64,000 nt of DNA, from the NCBI GenBank assembly GCA_002077065.1, contig NAJO01000055.1:124001-188000 (forward strand), given 5' to 3'. The notes below the pieces were generated by a model. It worked only from the letters and a program-made list of their open reading frames with translations. It was not told where the DNA came from and did not search any database. The stretch's first letter is position 1. Every line of letters starts with the position of its first letter. The stretch comes from Cryoendolithus antarcticus. Its lineage: Eukaryota > Ascomycota > Dothideomycetes > Cladosporiales > Cladosporiaceae. Made by a program: the position numbers and the translations under genes. This document shows, one piece after another, positions 52,370-62,967 of the stretch.

Positions 52370-54230
52370 ATGAACAAGAGAAGGCGGCTGGATGATGGCG
52401 CGAACACGGGCTATGAGCATATAACAGGCACTGGACCATGGCTACAAAGCCCATATGGTGCGCAGCAGAGCGTGGTAGCAGCCGGCGGCGACGTGAACCC
52501 CTATGGAGAGCTTGCCGGCTACAGGCAAATGCAGAGCATGGAGTGGGAGCAAAGCTATCAGCCTACACCGCAATACTATACGCACAGCTATCAGGTTGAA
52601 GATGCTCATCGAGACGGAGGTGTGGCTGGACAGAACGCCAAAGCCGGCTTTCATTCGTTATGGCCGACGGACGCCCAGGTCCCGGAATCTGTGTCGAATG
52701 GTATTTCGGACATGCACTTCTCGATGAACCATACCAGTCCAGCTGTCCGTCAGCAGAATATAGTATTCGGAAACGGCACTCGCGTCTACGGGCCGGTTCC
52801 TTTCGCCCTCACTGACCACATCGAAACGCAGCAACAGCATCCACAGCCTCAACTGCAACAGCAACAGCAACATGCGACGGACTACTACGAGGACGTCAGC
52901 ATGCACCTCAAGCTGCAAAGTCTACCGATATTGGACAACTTGGTGAGCCAAGTCGGCCGGCAGATTTCCCATCAACGGTACTAATTGAATTACATCATAG
53001 GCAACTCAGATCATCCAGAACATCGCCACAATGAGTTCTTCGCATCTGCAGCAACTCGCGCAGAGTTGTGGAAGCGAGGAGTGCCAGCCCTACATAGCGC
53101 TGAAGAACCTCTTCGACCAAACGCGAAAAGTGTACCTACGCGACACGCCCTTCATCGACGCATTCGCAATTCACCTCTTCTTACCTCACCAGCAGAATAT
53201 ATTTCGCAAAGCGAACATTGCAACGCTCATGTCTACCATCCTTGGAGCGCACGATGTATCGCTACGGCATCTCGACACCTACTTCCTTTCAATATTCGTC
53301 CCCTTGGGCCAGAGATTACTGAAATGGCAAGGAGCAATGTATCTGGAGCTCAAGACACAAGCTTACATCTCGTCACTGATGAGTGGTCAGGTCGGCGTCA
53401 AAATTTTGCTGGAGGACCTTTTCGGAGAAGATTTGGAGAGCAATCTACGATCACGTCACTCGGACGCGCCGTCACTGTCTCCTGCAGAACAAGACTTTAT
53501 CGATCGATGTCGGTCACGAAAATCTTACCTTATGGCAGAGACGCTGGCGCCAAATGCCTTGCAAGAGCTGCGACGAAAGTACCAGTGGACCGAATTCACT
53601 CGAGAGCTTGCAGCTGCTTGTAGCCGCAATGCTGATAGCCTTTTGAATGCCTCACCGCGTGCACAGATGACGGCGGCCGGGCTGAGAACCAGTGAAGTGA
53701 CGAGCACTGGAGCCATGGAGAAAGCTGATATGTTCAATACTGCCCGTCGCCGCAGCAAGCTAGCTTCAACTCCAAGGGCCTCGAACACTGCATCACCTCC
53801 AACAAGAAAGGCTTTGGCATCACTACTGGAGACATCACAGACCTCGTCCAGTAAAGGCACGCCTGTCAGTACATCAGGTAACGCCACGCGCCAGCCATGG
53901 ACAAAGGCCGAAGAAGAAGCACTCGTAGCGGGACTCGAACAGGTCGATGGTCCTCACTGGTCTCAGATTCTTGCGTTGTACGGACGGGGCGGATCCCGAA
54001 GTGAAGCACTGAAAGATCGAAACCAGGTGCAGCTCAAGGACAAGGCTAGGAACTTGAAGTTGTGGTATCTTAAAACTGGACGGGAGGTTCCACAGAGTCT
54101 GAAGGGTGTGACAGGCGAATTGAGGAAGCGCGGAAGCGCGAGAGCCAGGGCCGCTTTTGCGACTGGGGATGGCGATGAGGAGGCAGAGGTGCTGCGGCCG
54201 GCGAAGGATGGGACGAGGTCCAAAGGGTGA
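52370..54230 (+). CDS. TBF1: Telomere/TTAGGG repeat-binding factor, Tbf1-type
   Basis: Exons 52370-52942 and 53001-54230, 58-nt phase-0 intron; 600 aa. The N-terminus is KRRRLDDG (nuclear signal-like), followed by a Gln-rich disordered region. A TRF-homology-like helical domain spans about residues 190-400 (DTPFIDAFAIHLFLPHQQNIFRKANIATL split as FIDAFAIHLFLP and FRKANIATLMSTILG, a typical dimerisation set). The C-terminal Myb/telobox domain begins near residue 488: PWTKAEEEALVAGL, GPHWSQILALYGRGG and the telobox VQLKDKARNLK. Tbf1-type proteins bind TTAGGG repeats at telomeres, subtelomeres and promoters. An AACCCT-type site lies just downstream of the gene, in the promoter of TVP15. Confidence 0.9.
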
Positions 54231-54363
54231 CGGAAGGTCATCGGCTGAAAACAACGATATTCATGCACTGACTACATATCGAATGCCCACTTTGTGTTAT
54301 TGCCATTGCAGCGGCGTGCGAACTAGTACATGTTCAGGCCAGGTTCAGCACGAGTATGTCAGA

Positions 54364-54374
54364 CCCTAACCCTA
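54364..54374. promoter_or_regulatory. Telobox, candidate Tbf1 site
   Basis: CCCTAACCCTA, nearly two units of the vertebrate-type and fungal telomere repeat (TTAGGG on the other strand). It lies about 130 bp after TBF1 and 180 bp before the TVP15 start. Tbf1 proteins recognise TTAGGG words (known for yeasts); function here is inference. Confidence 0.5.
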
Positions 54375-54554
54375 CAGTCGTGACTTCCCGTCCGAACCTA
54401 AGCTTCAGCCACATTCGCGCGCAGCTTCAAGGAGATAGCCCAGCATTTTATACATCAGGTAGCAGCTTTCTCAAGAATCACCAATTTCCACATAACCTCC
54501 CCCGATATCTACAATTCGAACCCCTTCCGCTTACGCGACCAACGACCAGCCATC

Positions 54555-55507
54555 ATGGACTTCTCCGACATCTTGTCAGCCCTTCCTTTCGCGCCTGATG
54601 CGCCGCGTCGCTACCAGAGGAGCATTGTACTGACGGATATTGGGCGCGCAGTCGCATAGTGAACCTCGCCGTTGGTGTGGGAATGGTACTTGGAGGCGTG
54701 GGACAGTTCTTCGAATTGGGCGTGTACGACTCTCTGGTCCCAGGCGCTACGATGGAAGGATGTTGTGCAGGGCAAGAGTTGACACTTGGGACAATACAGA
54801 AAGACGATCATCATTGGCATATTTGCGATTGTGTTTGGCCTTAGTGAGTCTGCTTGTGAGAAGCCTTGTGCGGGAGGGAGCGGTTTGCTGACCATGCACT
54901 GTAGCGACGGCATTGCTTGGTGAGCGCAATTGGATCTGCTCAAGAGTGGGTGATAGGGTACTGACGATACGCAGAGTTCCAGATCCCGCCTGTGGCTTCG
55001 AAATGTAAGTCTATGCCCTGCGTCAGAAGTGCTGTGTCGATTCAAGGGGATCGGCCTTACGCTGGCCGGATGAGCAAAGCGCTCCGCCCCCAAATAACCA
55101 TTCTCGGGAGCCCTTGGAGTGGCCCTACGCAACTCACGCTGACACTTTGAACAGATGCCTCGTTCATGTTCAGCTTCGTCGGGCGTGGAGTCTGTAAGTC
55201 TCCCACCATTGCGCGAGAACACGCTTCTTCGAAGCAGAAAGGATGCGCGTGGCTCTGGCGCGTACTAACAACACGCAGTCTACTTCTTCCTGGGCATGGT
55301 GATAGTCGGCGAAAACTGGTATCAATTCGTACCCGGCGGCATTGTCGCACTGGTAGGCGTAGGCTACATTGCTCTCGAGTTCATCCCAAGCATTGAGCCG
55401 CCTGCGAACATGAGGTGAGACGAGTATGCGCTGCGAACAGCGAGGGAACTTGTGCTGACACGTCTTTCAGGGACGCGGACGCTGGTTGGGGAGCCGAACA
55501 AGTATAG
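54555..55507 (+). CDS. TVP15: Golgi membrane protein Tvp15 (COPI-associated family), eight exons
   Basis: Exons: 54555-54574, 54652-54721, 54804-54843, 54905-54919, 54975-55004, 55155-55193, 55279-55414 and 55471-55507; 387 nt, 128 aa. The spliced protein follows the family throughout: MDFSDIFRIVNLAVG, GGVGQFFELG, IIIGIFAIVFGL, ALLEFQIPP, YASFMFSFVGRGVFYFFLG, VGVGYIALEFIPSIEPPANM and GWGAEQV. Four hydrophobic segments fit a tetraspan Golgi membrane protein. The fourth exon is only 15 nt. The third acceptor uses AAAG rather than the nearby CAG, chosen because only that keeps the family sequence. Role in vesicle trafficking is by family. Confidence 0.9.
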
Positions 55508-56212
55508 AACGCTGCCCATCGGATCGCAGCTCAGCGCGCTGTGACTGAAGTCTGCGCCTCGTCCCGACGAAGCGTGTCATACACTGTGGGAGTGAGGCCA
55601 GGTGTGAGGAAGCGGAACAAGATTTGGTGGAGGAACCGACCCTACAAGCACTCGCACCTGAGCTATGGCGTTCGGGCTTAGTGCCCAGGAGGCAGTGTAG
55701 GAATATATGTCCTAGTATGAACTCACTTCTTGCATTCGCAATACTGGGTCGATCTATCCTCCATGTGCCGCGTGCTGTCTTCATCTTTCACCTGTTGGTT
55801 TGCGCCAGAGCGATGTGATGCTGAAGAGCTGTGATTGGTCGGCGCGCGGGATCTCGCCGCTTCCGCGATCTGATCCCAAACCCTTGCCACAAGCACGCGG
55901 CATCTAGACTCCATCACCTAACCAACTTCGACATCAACACTCATCGGCGCGCAGCCTCTTTGCTTAGGGTGATACGATTATTCTTGGACGGAACCCACCT
56001 GTCTGCTTCACTGGATCGTTATTGACTGCGATTCTCAGAGACCTGGGTGAGCATTCATCACTGGACCCAGTATCGCGAGTGAACGAACTGCCATATTCGA
56101 GATCTGCATAGTGACCAGCGACTTTCACAACGTGTGGGAGCGTGGCGACTGCACATTCGCTGTCTGCGTCTTATTCGCGTATCGCGAGTCAGCGCTGCCG
56201 CAGGAGGCAGAG
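55508..56212. other. Intergenic and upstream region of the GATA factor
   Basis: About 700 bp. It contains a TTAGGG at 55964-55969. The GATA-factor frame is open from a Met at 56111, so coding might start there. No other gene. Confidence 0.45.
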
Positions 56213-57891
56213 ATGTCGGCAATGACCGAGCAACGCAAATCTTTGCCAGCGTCGCCACCGACCCTGGCAGTGGACCTTCACGCGACGTCACACACTGAGC
56301 GATCACAGCAAGACCTGGAGATTGCACGGCAGCTCCAAAATTTTCAATCACAAGTCGTAGCTCAGCCTGAGCCGTACAGCTACCCATCCGCGGAATCATC
56401 AGAACAGCCCGGGAATGGCGCACCTCATCTGGTGGAGTCCAATGATTTCAGTGACGCCAACGGCGAGCAACGTGCATTCCAAGACTTTGGCGAGAGTTCG
56501 CAGCAAATGTCGTACCAGCAATCGCTCCAATTCACGCCGCTTCAACAACAGCAGCCGCAGGACAGTCCTTCACCTAACAGCAGGTCGACTACTGCAGGAC
56601 AGGTATGCAGGTATGTTTCACGATTGTTATCCATGATAGTAATATCAGAGCGCTGACAGTGACAGTAACTGCGGGACTACTAAAACACCCTTGTGGCGGA
56701 GGTCTCCTGCTGGTGCTGTCATATGCAATGCATGTGGACTGTACTACAAGGCGCGAAACCAGATGCGACCGGTAGGCCTCAAGCGCGGAGCACCTCCAGC
56801 AGGCCCAATGCAGGCGAACTTTGGTGGCGGGCACGGAGGCGATCCCTCACATCCCCCGTGCATTGTCCAGGGCGGCGCCACATACGTCTCTGCCAACCAC
56901 ACTAACAATGGGACATGTCCCGGGGGCGGGCGCTGCAACGGTACTGGCGGTCACGACGGGTGCAATGGATGCCCAGCATACAACAATCGGATCTCCAAGA
57001 CTGCTCAAGTCGCCCTGAGGCATGCCAGTCAAGGACCGCAAGATCCAAATCAGACCGGACAGGGCAATGACGTGAATTCGGATCAGTCGCAGTCCTTTCA
57101 GCAGAGCCTGGTGATAGCTTGTCAGAACTGCGGAACCACCATTACTCCGCTGTGGCGGCGAGATGAATTGGGCAATACGATATGCAATGCATGCGGTAAG
57201 ATATCATACAGCATCGGAGCTCAATCAGGTATGCTGACAGCAAGCAGGACTGTACCACAAGCTTCATGGCCACCATCGCCCTGTGCAGATGAAGAAGCCC
57301 GAGATCAAGCGGCGCAAGCGAACGGTGCCAGCGACTATGGACCACGATGGCGGAAGCGTGTATACAAGTGAGATTGCTGAGAGCGAACGCCAGTCGTTGC
57401 CGCCTGGGGTCGATCCGCACTCGCCATCTTTCCAGAACGGCGATGGACCCAATTCAACTTACTCATACGCGAACCCATATCATCAGGGTGCCCATAACAG
57501 ACCACCTAGTGGTCCCATCCCAGTCGACTTCACTGACATGTTCTCTCGCAATGGCCGGCCTTCTGCGCAAAGCAACGTCGACCCCCAGCTTCAGGATTCC
57601 TCGTCACGCAAACGATCCTTGTCGCCGGTCGATGGCTTGCCATCTTACTCACACGCGCAGAATGTAGCCTCACCGACCCTTCACCACACTGAACCGCCAT
57701 TGCCACGGACACCTGCACTGACCGATGAGCCGGCGTCGGGGAGCGGACTGCCCGAGATCGCAGAGTCGAAAGAAGCTCGGCGAGCGCAACTGCAGGCTGA
57801 AGCCGACAAGATGAAACGGATGTTGGAGGAGAAGGAGAGGGAGATTCGGCAGCTGCTTGCTGACGAAGAGAGCGCGGCGGGCGGGCACTGA
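56213..57891 (+). CDS. sreA: SreA-type siderophore/iron repressor, two GATA fingers
   Basis: Exons 56213-56610, 56666-57195 and 57248-57891, introns 55 and 52 nt; 523 aa. It has two C-x2-C-x17-C-x2-C GATA fingers: the first spans the first splice ([16 protein letters not shown], then [11 protein letters not shown]) and the second the second splice ([16 protein letters not shown], then CNACGLYHKLH). Between them is the cysteine-rich region C-x5-C-x8-C-x2-C ([19 protein letters not shown]), which senses iron-sulphur status in this family. A C-terminal coiled coil is rich in Lys/Glu. SreA represses siderophore synthesis and iron uptake genes when iron is sufficient. Start ambiguous among 56111, 56213 and 56222. 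Confidence 0.93.
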
Positions 57892-58513
57892 GGGTTGACC
57901 GCCTAGCTCGATGTCATCTACTCAGAGGCCCCCCACACGGACGCGATCGAAGCATACGTTTGGCTCGCTTATGAGGTGCCCATCTGCTTAGATTGTAGCA
58001 ACTGATGGACTCCATGCGCCTCAACTCCATGTCAACATCCTCTTCCGCGCCGTTCGATCCATTCTCTGTGAGCAATCTCATGGGAAGTGTGCACATTGCT
58101 AGCTCGTGTCCGGACTATGTTACGTTTCCACAGGAATCGCAAGTCGGCACATGGACTCCTCTGCGATAATCCCGGCTCGTACAGATTTTTGCCCGATCCC
58201 AGGACTGGGATTACTGGAACGTGCAACCTCATGACAAGTTCTGTGAGCGACCTCCGCTCACTGCTTTACTCACTACGAACCTCACCACGAACCTCACTGC
58301 TTGAGGAACGATAGTGACACCGCCGTGTAGCTCGAATCAATAGTCTCATCACTCATTCGATGTCATCTTTGGCATGAGCCATCTTATTTGCCTGTCATAG
58401 GAACCCTTGCTCTCACACTCGGCTTGATATACTCGAAGTTGATCTCTTTATCTCTCTCTTTCATCCTACACCAACCCCTTTCGACAATACAGCACAAGTA
58501 ACATCATCTCGAC
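57892..58513. other. Intergenic
   Basis: About 620 bp, with a two-unit direct repeat of CACGAACCTCAC near 58272-58300 and C/T-rich leader DNA before 58514. No gene recognised. Confidence 0.45.
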
Positions 58514-59429
58514 ATGCCTGTCATACCCGACACCAACAGCATCACTCTCGAAAACCAGACACCCAACCCTCGACTGTGTAGAGTCCGTCAAGACCAACAA
58601 GACGATATGGCAAGCTTGTACACCAACCTCCCGGACACGCCTCGCCTCTTCATGACTCAGTCACCAATGCTAGACGACGGTAAGCTTCACCTCGATTGTG
58701 ACCTCTGTACGCAAAGCTGACGATGACGATCGCAAGGCTGCAGCACGTCCAGCGAAGAGAGCCCGTCGCGCACCGCGCGCAAGCTCCGAGATCCACGGTC
58801 CTCCCACCCGCAGTGCTGCGACTCAGTCCGGCGACACCAGCGCCGTTCGCGAGACAACCGAAGTCGTCGATCTTGAGAAAGAGGACGATGAGCTGGTAGT
58901 CACCATTGCGTATACCATGCCACGTGAGTCTCAAGGTCATGCATGAGAAGCGCAGGTTCACACCAGATACTGACAGTATACAGGTCTCCCACGCACCGGG
59001 ATTCGCACCGATAACGACGCTCGCCTGTTTCAAACCATCAAAGTCCGCTTCACTACCCGCCTCGAGGCACTAGCCCGCGCCCTCGCCAATAAGGACAAGC
59101 ATCCCCACGACACCCACGAGTTGCTGCAGCGCGGCATCTCCGTCAAGATCTCCGAGCTATCCCTGGTCGTCCCAAAGGACCTCGAGCAGCTTCGCACCCT
59201 ATACTCCAAGAGGCTTAGCAAGAAGCTTGATCAAGCCGAGAAGTTTATGCAGTGGGAGCTTGATCAGTGCTTGGAGTTGCACAAGAACTTAAGCGAAAAA
59301 GACCAGGGTGATTTGGACGATGCGCTGTTGCGCACCAAGAAGGCAAATGTGGCGGGCATGAAGCAGGCAAGGATCTCGTTCACAAAGCTCGATAAAGATC
59401 TGGCGGAGTATCTAGCTGCTCAGCCCTAG
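58514..59429 (+). CDS. Hypothetical protein, basic N-terminus and helical C-terminus
   Basis: Exons 58514-58679, 58744-58923 and 58984-59429, introns 64 and 60 nt, phases 1 and 1; 263 aa. The first intron could instead end at 58716, giving a 37-nt intron, but the chosen acceptor has a typical length and a GCTGAC branch-like site. Exon 2 is basic (ARPAKRARRAPRA), nuclear-signal-like, then acidic. The C-terminal half is long amphipathic helices with KDLEQLRTLYSKRLSKKLDQ and a Glu/Lys pattern that could form a coiled coil. I do not recognise the family and propose no function. Confidence 0.62.
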
Positions 59430-60073
59430 TGATCAGAGGACGTTTGCTAGACCAGACTAGTGGCACCGTACTCCTCAAGGTACGAAACCGGGCAAGCAAC
59501 ATCTTTGGCTGCCTCACTAACATCGATTATGCATGGCACAGGCAGGACTAGATCCTGCCAATGTTGCAACAAACCGGGATTGACACATGGCTTGGCGGGA
59601 GAGGATGGACATCGAGATGGCGTAGGGAGGCATTATGGGCAAGAAATTTCCCAGAACTCAGACTAGGAGAGCAGAGTCTGCGGAGGGCAGGACTCGATAC
59701 TACTGATAAAGGCATGAGATTTTTAGTGAACTCTGATACCTTCACTTCTCAATACCTTGAACGTGGCATTGACGTGACGTTTAGCTTAATCTTGATTAAG
59801 ATTCCAGACACAGCACGATCCCTAAAACGAGCTCACAAATCGCGTCCTAATCGATGCATACCTGCAGATGTGATTTCTGGAGCGGAGCATAAGTGGCTGC
59901 CGTGAGATCATTGATGTCGCAAGCCCAGGACATCACTTCTGGCATGACTGTAGACTCACATCTCCATTACCGCCTTCGTCGCGCACCAAGTCCCGCTCGA
60001 GCGCCAGTGTGGTATATGTGAGTCGAAGGAGCATCTTGTTCGGCACATTATCGTACACTGCTATAGGAGTAGC
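59430..60073. other. Intergenic between convergent genes
   Basis: About 640 bp. A perfect inverted repeat CTTAATC-TT-GATTAAG lies at 59784-59799. A 114-codon open frame at 59561-59905 has no motif. No gene supported. Confidence 0.45.
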
Positions 60074-61516
60074 CTACGTGACCAGATCGCCGACCGCCTC
60101 CGGAAACCCTCCCCACACCAATGCCCGATTACCCCATCGCTGCGGATGTGGCGCCAGAAATCGTACTCTCTTCTTCACCTCATCGACGTCCGCCACGTAC
60201 AGCCAGCCCATAACTGCGCTATCCCGAACCTCGCTTTCCTCCGTCCCACTCCCACTGCAGAACTTGATCGCCATGAGTGATGCAGTCATAGCTGTGCTAG
60301 GCTCAACCTTCTCGAACAGCGATCCGGATGAGTGAGATGAGCCATCAGGCTCGAAGTCCATACCAGGCTGGTACGCAGCATCGTCAGCTTCATCCGAGGG
60401 TGTCCTCGCGCGGTAGATAGACAGCTCGGAGAAGGGTATCGAGTGTGAGTGAGGGTTCAACGGCGTGTGTGGAGGTCCGAAGAAGTACTGTCGCGTTTCC
60501 TGTGCGCGAAGCAACTTCATAAACGCTGCATCGCGCTCCACGGCGCCTCCAGGTTTCGTGAGGCGAAGTACGGGAATCGCCTTGTCGTCGCCACGAGTCT
60601 GGCCGAAGCGGCGGTTGAGGTCATTGTACATTCGCTCTGAGCCGATGGTGATGAGATGCGTGATGCTGAATTCGCTGATGATGTGGGCGAGGAGGTCGTA
60701 TGACGACTTAGGATCGTTGAGGAAGCCGGGACTGTCGATTAGGAGACCACTGTGCTTCGCAGCTAGGGTTGCTTCGAGTTTGCCAGTCACATGAAGCGCG
60801 GCGTGAGTGAGCAAAGACTTGAAGGCGGCAGGATGCTCGGTAGGCGAGGCGTATGGCCAGCTGTAGATTAAAGGCGTCCTGACCGAAGCCGCCGTCGGGC
60901 CAGAGACAGGAGTGATGCCGAAGCCACTTTCGGTATCAGTCTGACTGGACACTGTCACAGCTGTGATGCAACCTGCGGGAGATAGTAGCCCTTCGCGTGG
61001 GTCGAGGTTCAATACTGTCGGAGACCGTCCAACGCGCACGCCCCAAGCTGCGAGGCTGCGAAGCAGACTGCTCTTCCCAACAGCGTCTGGACCAACTACG
61101 AGCACTCTCGGCCCTTCACCTTGCGTCCCAGAGTCCTCGGCCTCAGCACGCAGCGTCTCGAGCATGCCGTGCACGTTTAGCCATTCTGTAGCGTGCTCCG
61201 TTTCCTGTGCGACATACTCGCTCTCGGCGTCACCAGTGATCTCCAGAGTACAGCCATGCCAAGTGAAGACAGCGCCTTTGTAGCCAGCGAAGTCGCAGGT
61301 CTGTCCTACGGCGAGCTCGGTGCCCCAAAGCTCAGCCGTGCCCTGGGTAAGTTTGATGGTGTATTGCCTCCCGAAGGCGACCTCGAATCGCCATTCTGTC
61401 CGCTCATTCAGACGCTGTGTGCGCGTAACAGACTCTGCAGCCGCGAATGAGGGCAACGGCGCGCTCCGAGACTGTGGTGCTGTGGACAGTCCAAGGCCGG
61501 GCAGTGAGAAGGCCAT
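60074..61516 (-). CDS. CLP1: mRNA cleavage and polyadenylation factor CLP1
   Basis: Single exon, 480 aa, start MAFSLPGLGL. N-terminal beta domain (LNERTEWRFEV, GTAELWGTEL). The P-loop is VVGPDAVGKSSLLRSLAAW, followed by TVLNLDPREGLLSPAG, then LLIDSPGF (Walker B-like) and SERMYNDLNRRF. Clp1 is a subunit of cleavage factor IA, bridging Pcf11 and other 3'-end factors. It binds ATP, but fungal forms are not known as active RNA kinases. The P-loop here reads GPDAVGKSS, close to the consensus GxxxxGKS/T. C-terminal ELSIYR to end matches the family. It is divergent from the PT-domain gene, 407 bp apart. Confidence 0.93.
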   Translation of the reverse strand: MAFSLPGLGLSTAPQSRSAPLPSFAAAESVTRTQRLNERTEWRFEVAFGRQYTIKLTQGTAELWGTELAVGQTCDFAGYKGAVFTWHGCTLEITGDAESEYVAQETEHATEWLNVHGMLETLRAEAEDSGTQGEGPRVLVVGPDAVGKSSLLRSLAAWGVRVGRSPTVLNLDPREGLLSPAGCITAVTVSSQTDTESGFGITPVSGPTAASVRTPLIYSWPYASPTEHPAAFKSLLTHAALHVTGKLEATLAAKHSGLLIDSPGFLNDPKSSYDLLAHIISEFSITHLITIGSERMYNDLNRRFGQTRGDDKAIPVLRLTKPGGAVERDAAFMKLLRAQETRQYFFGPPHTPLNPHSHSIPFSELSIYRARTPSDEADDAAYQPGMDFEPDGSSHSSGSLFEKVEPSTAMTASLMAIKFCSGSGTEESEVRDSAVMGWLYVADVDEVKKRVRFLAPHPQRWGNRALVWGGFPEAVGDLVT

Positions 61517-61923
61517 GTTGTAATGTTCATTGGTGGTCGAGTGGTGGTTGGCGAGATTGAGAGATGAGTCAGCATTTCGCTTCACAGCCGCTGCCTGCGC
61601 TTGGCAGAACTCAGCTCGATGGAACGTCGGTTCACTTCTAGCCTCCGACTTTTCGCATGCATCAGCAGCTTCACCATCACTTGGCGGCCATAGCTACGCT
61701 CTTGCCACGAAGTGGTACTCACACCGAGAGACAGTGACAAGATGGCAATGCAACGTCCGATGTGTGTCGAATACAAGAGCGATGGTAACGCCTCTCATCC
61801 CCCGTTTCCTCTGTCCTCCTCAGCTTCTATCCTACTACTTGCCGAAGTATATTTCCTAAGCCTTCTGGCCTATCTCGACTCGTTCACTGTGTCCTCTTCA
61901 CACAATCAAGTAATCATTCATCC
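61517..61923. other. Divergent promoter region CLP1 / PT-domain gene
   Basis: About 400 bp. T/C-rich DNA at 61800-61920 precedes the PT-domain start. No polyketide synthase domain upstream in any frame. Confidence 0.5.
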
Positions 61924-62967
61924 ATGCATCCAACCAGCACATACGCTCTCTCGGCATCCTGCCAACAGATCACTGCCGAGTCCTTCGATCTGCAAGCAGG
62001 GACAGCAGACATCACGGTCAGATCATGCATCGCAGACCCCTGTCTTTGGCCCATCATTCGCGACCACAAATGCAATGGCGTCAACCTCACACCCTCCGGT
62101 CTATACGGAGACATGGCAATGACAGTCACAAAGTACATCGTATCGAAACTCCACCCAGACTCCGAGCACCCAGACTCCAAGCATCTTGGCCTGAACGTAG
62201 CAGACATGCACGTCGAGAAGACACTCATAGCCGACAATCCACAAAAGCCTGAGGGTCAGTGGATCGAGATGACAGCCTCTTGCGCTGGCCCAGAAGAACC
62301 CTCGCCAATTTACTGCACGATCTCTCAAGTCCAGCCTGATGGGACCGACATGCACAAGCTCGCCCACTGCATCGTTCATCTCGAGCCCGAGACTTCCTGG
62401 CACGCAGACTGGGCACCTATGAACCCTCTGATCCTCACGCAGATCCAGTCCCTCGAGTCCCGCTCTCGTGCCGAAGCCACAGGCAACATTCGTACAGTGC
62501 ACAAGGCTAAAACGTACGAACTTTTCAAATCCTTCGTCGAGTATAACGGGAAGTACCAAGCTATGACATCCGTCATCTACTCGACGCAACCTCTCGAGGC
62601 GACAGCTACGCTCTCCATCACCGCGTCGGTGGCTAAGGGCGATCTGGCTGGCCCATACCATCTAGACGGCTCATGTCACTTGTCGGGCTTCCTGTGCAAC
62701 GCTGCGGACAACGACTCGAAGAAGAACGCGTATATCAGTCATGGCTGGCACTCGGCGAGGATCTCTAGTAAGTTCCAGCCCGAGGGTGACGAAGTGCTGA
62801 GGAACTATGTCAGGATGATGCCCGAGGGAAAAGACGTGCTAGGTGGAACAGTGTGGGTGTTGCAAGGGGATGAAATTGTGGTTGTGTGGGAGGGTGTGCG
62901 CTTCAAGAAGATACCTCGACGAGTGCTGAATGTGTTCTTGCCGCCGCCGAAGGTAAGAAAGACTTGA
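61924..62967 (+). CDS. Stand-alone product-template (PT) domain protein
   Basis: Single uninterrupted frame of 347 aa that corresponds from end to end to the PT domain of non-reducing polyketide synthases, a double-hotdog aromatase/cyclase that directs folding of the polyketide chain. Seen: IIRDHKCNGVNLTPSGLYGDMA with His48, GLNVADMHVEKTLI, YELFKSFVEYNGKYQAM, LDGSCHLSGFLCN with Asp248, AYISHGW and IPRRVLNVFLPPP. His and Asp are in the positions of the known catalytic dyad, 200 residues apart as in PksA-type PTs. The start is at the normal PT boundary and the end just after it. No KS, AT, ACP or thioesterase is found within this window. Role could be a trans-acting cyclase or a remnant of a lost synthase. 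Confidence 0.85.
   Translation: MHPTSTYALSASCQQITAESFDLQAGTADITVRSCIADPCLWPIIRDHKCNGVNLTPSGLYGDMAMTVTKYIVSKLHPDSEHPDSKHLGLNVADMHVEKTLIADNPQKPEGQWIEMTASCAGPEEPSPIYCTISQVQPDGTDMHKLAHCIVHLEPETSWHADWAPMNPLILTQIQSLESRSRAEATGNIRTVHKAKTYELFKSFVEYNGKYQAMTSVIYSTQPLEATATLSITASVAKGDLAGPYHLDGSCHLSGFLCNAADNDSKKNAYISHGWHSARISSKFQPEGDEVLRNYVRMMPEGKDVLGGTVWVLQGDEIVVVWEGVRFKKIPRRVLNVFLPPPKVRKT

Noticed and set aside
59784..59799. Perfect short inverted repeat CTTAATC-TT-GATTAAG
   Set aside because: AT-rich 7-bp arms between two convergent genes; could be a terminator hairpin, but too short to claim.
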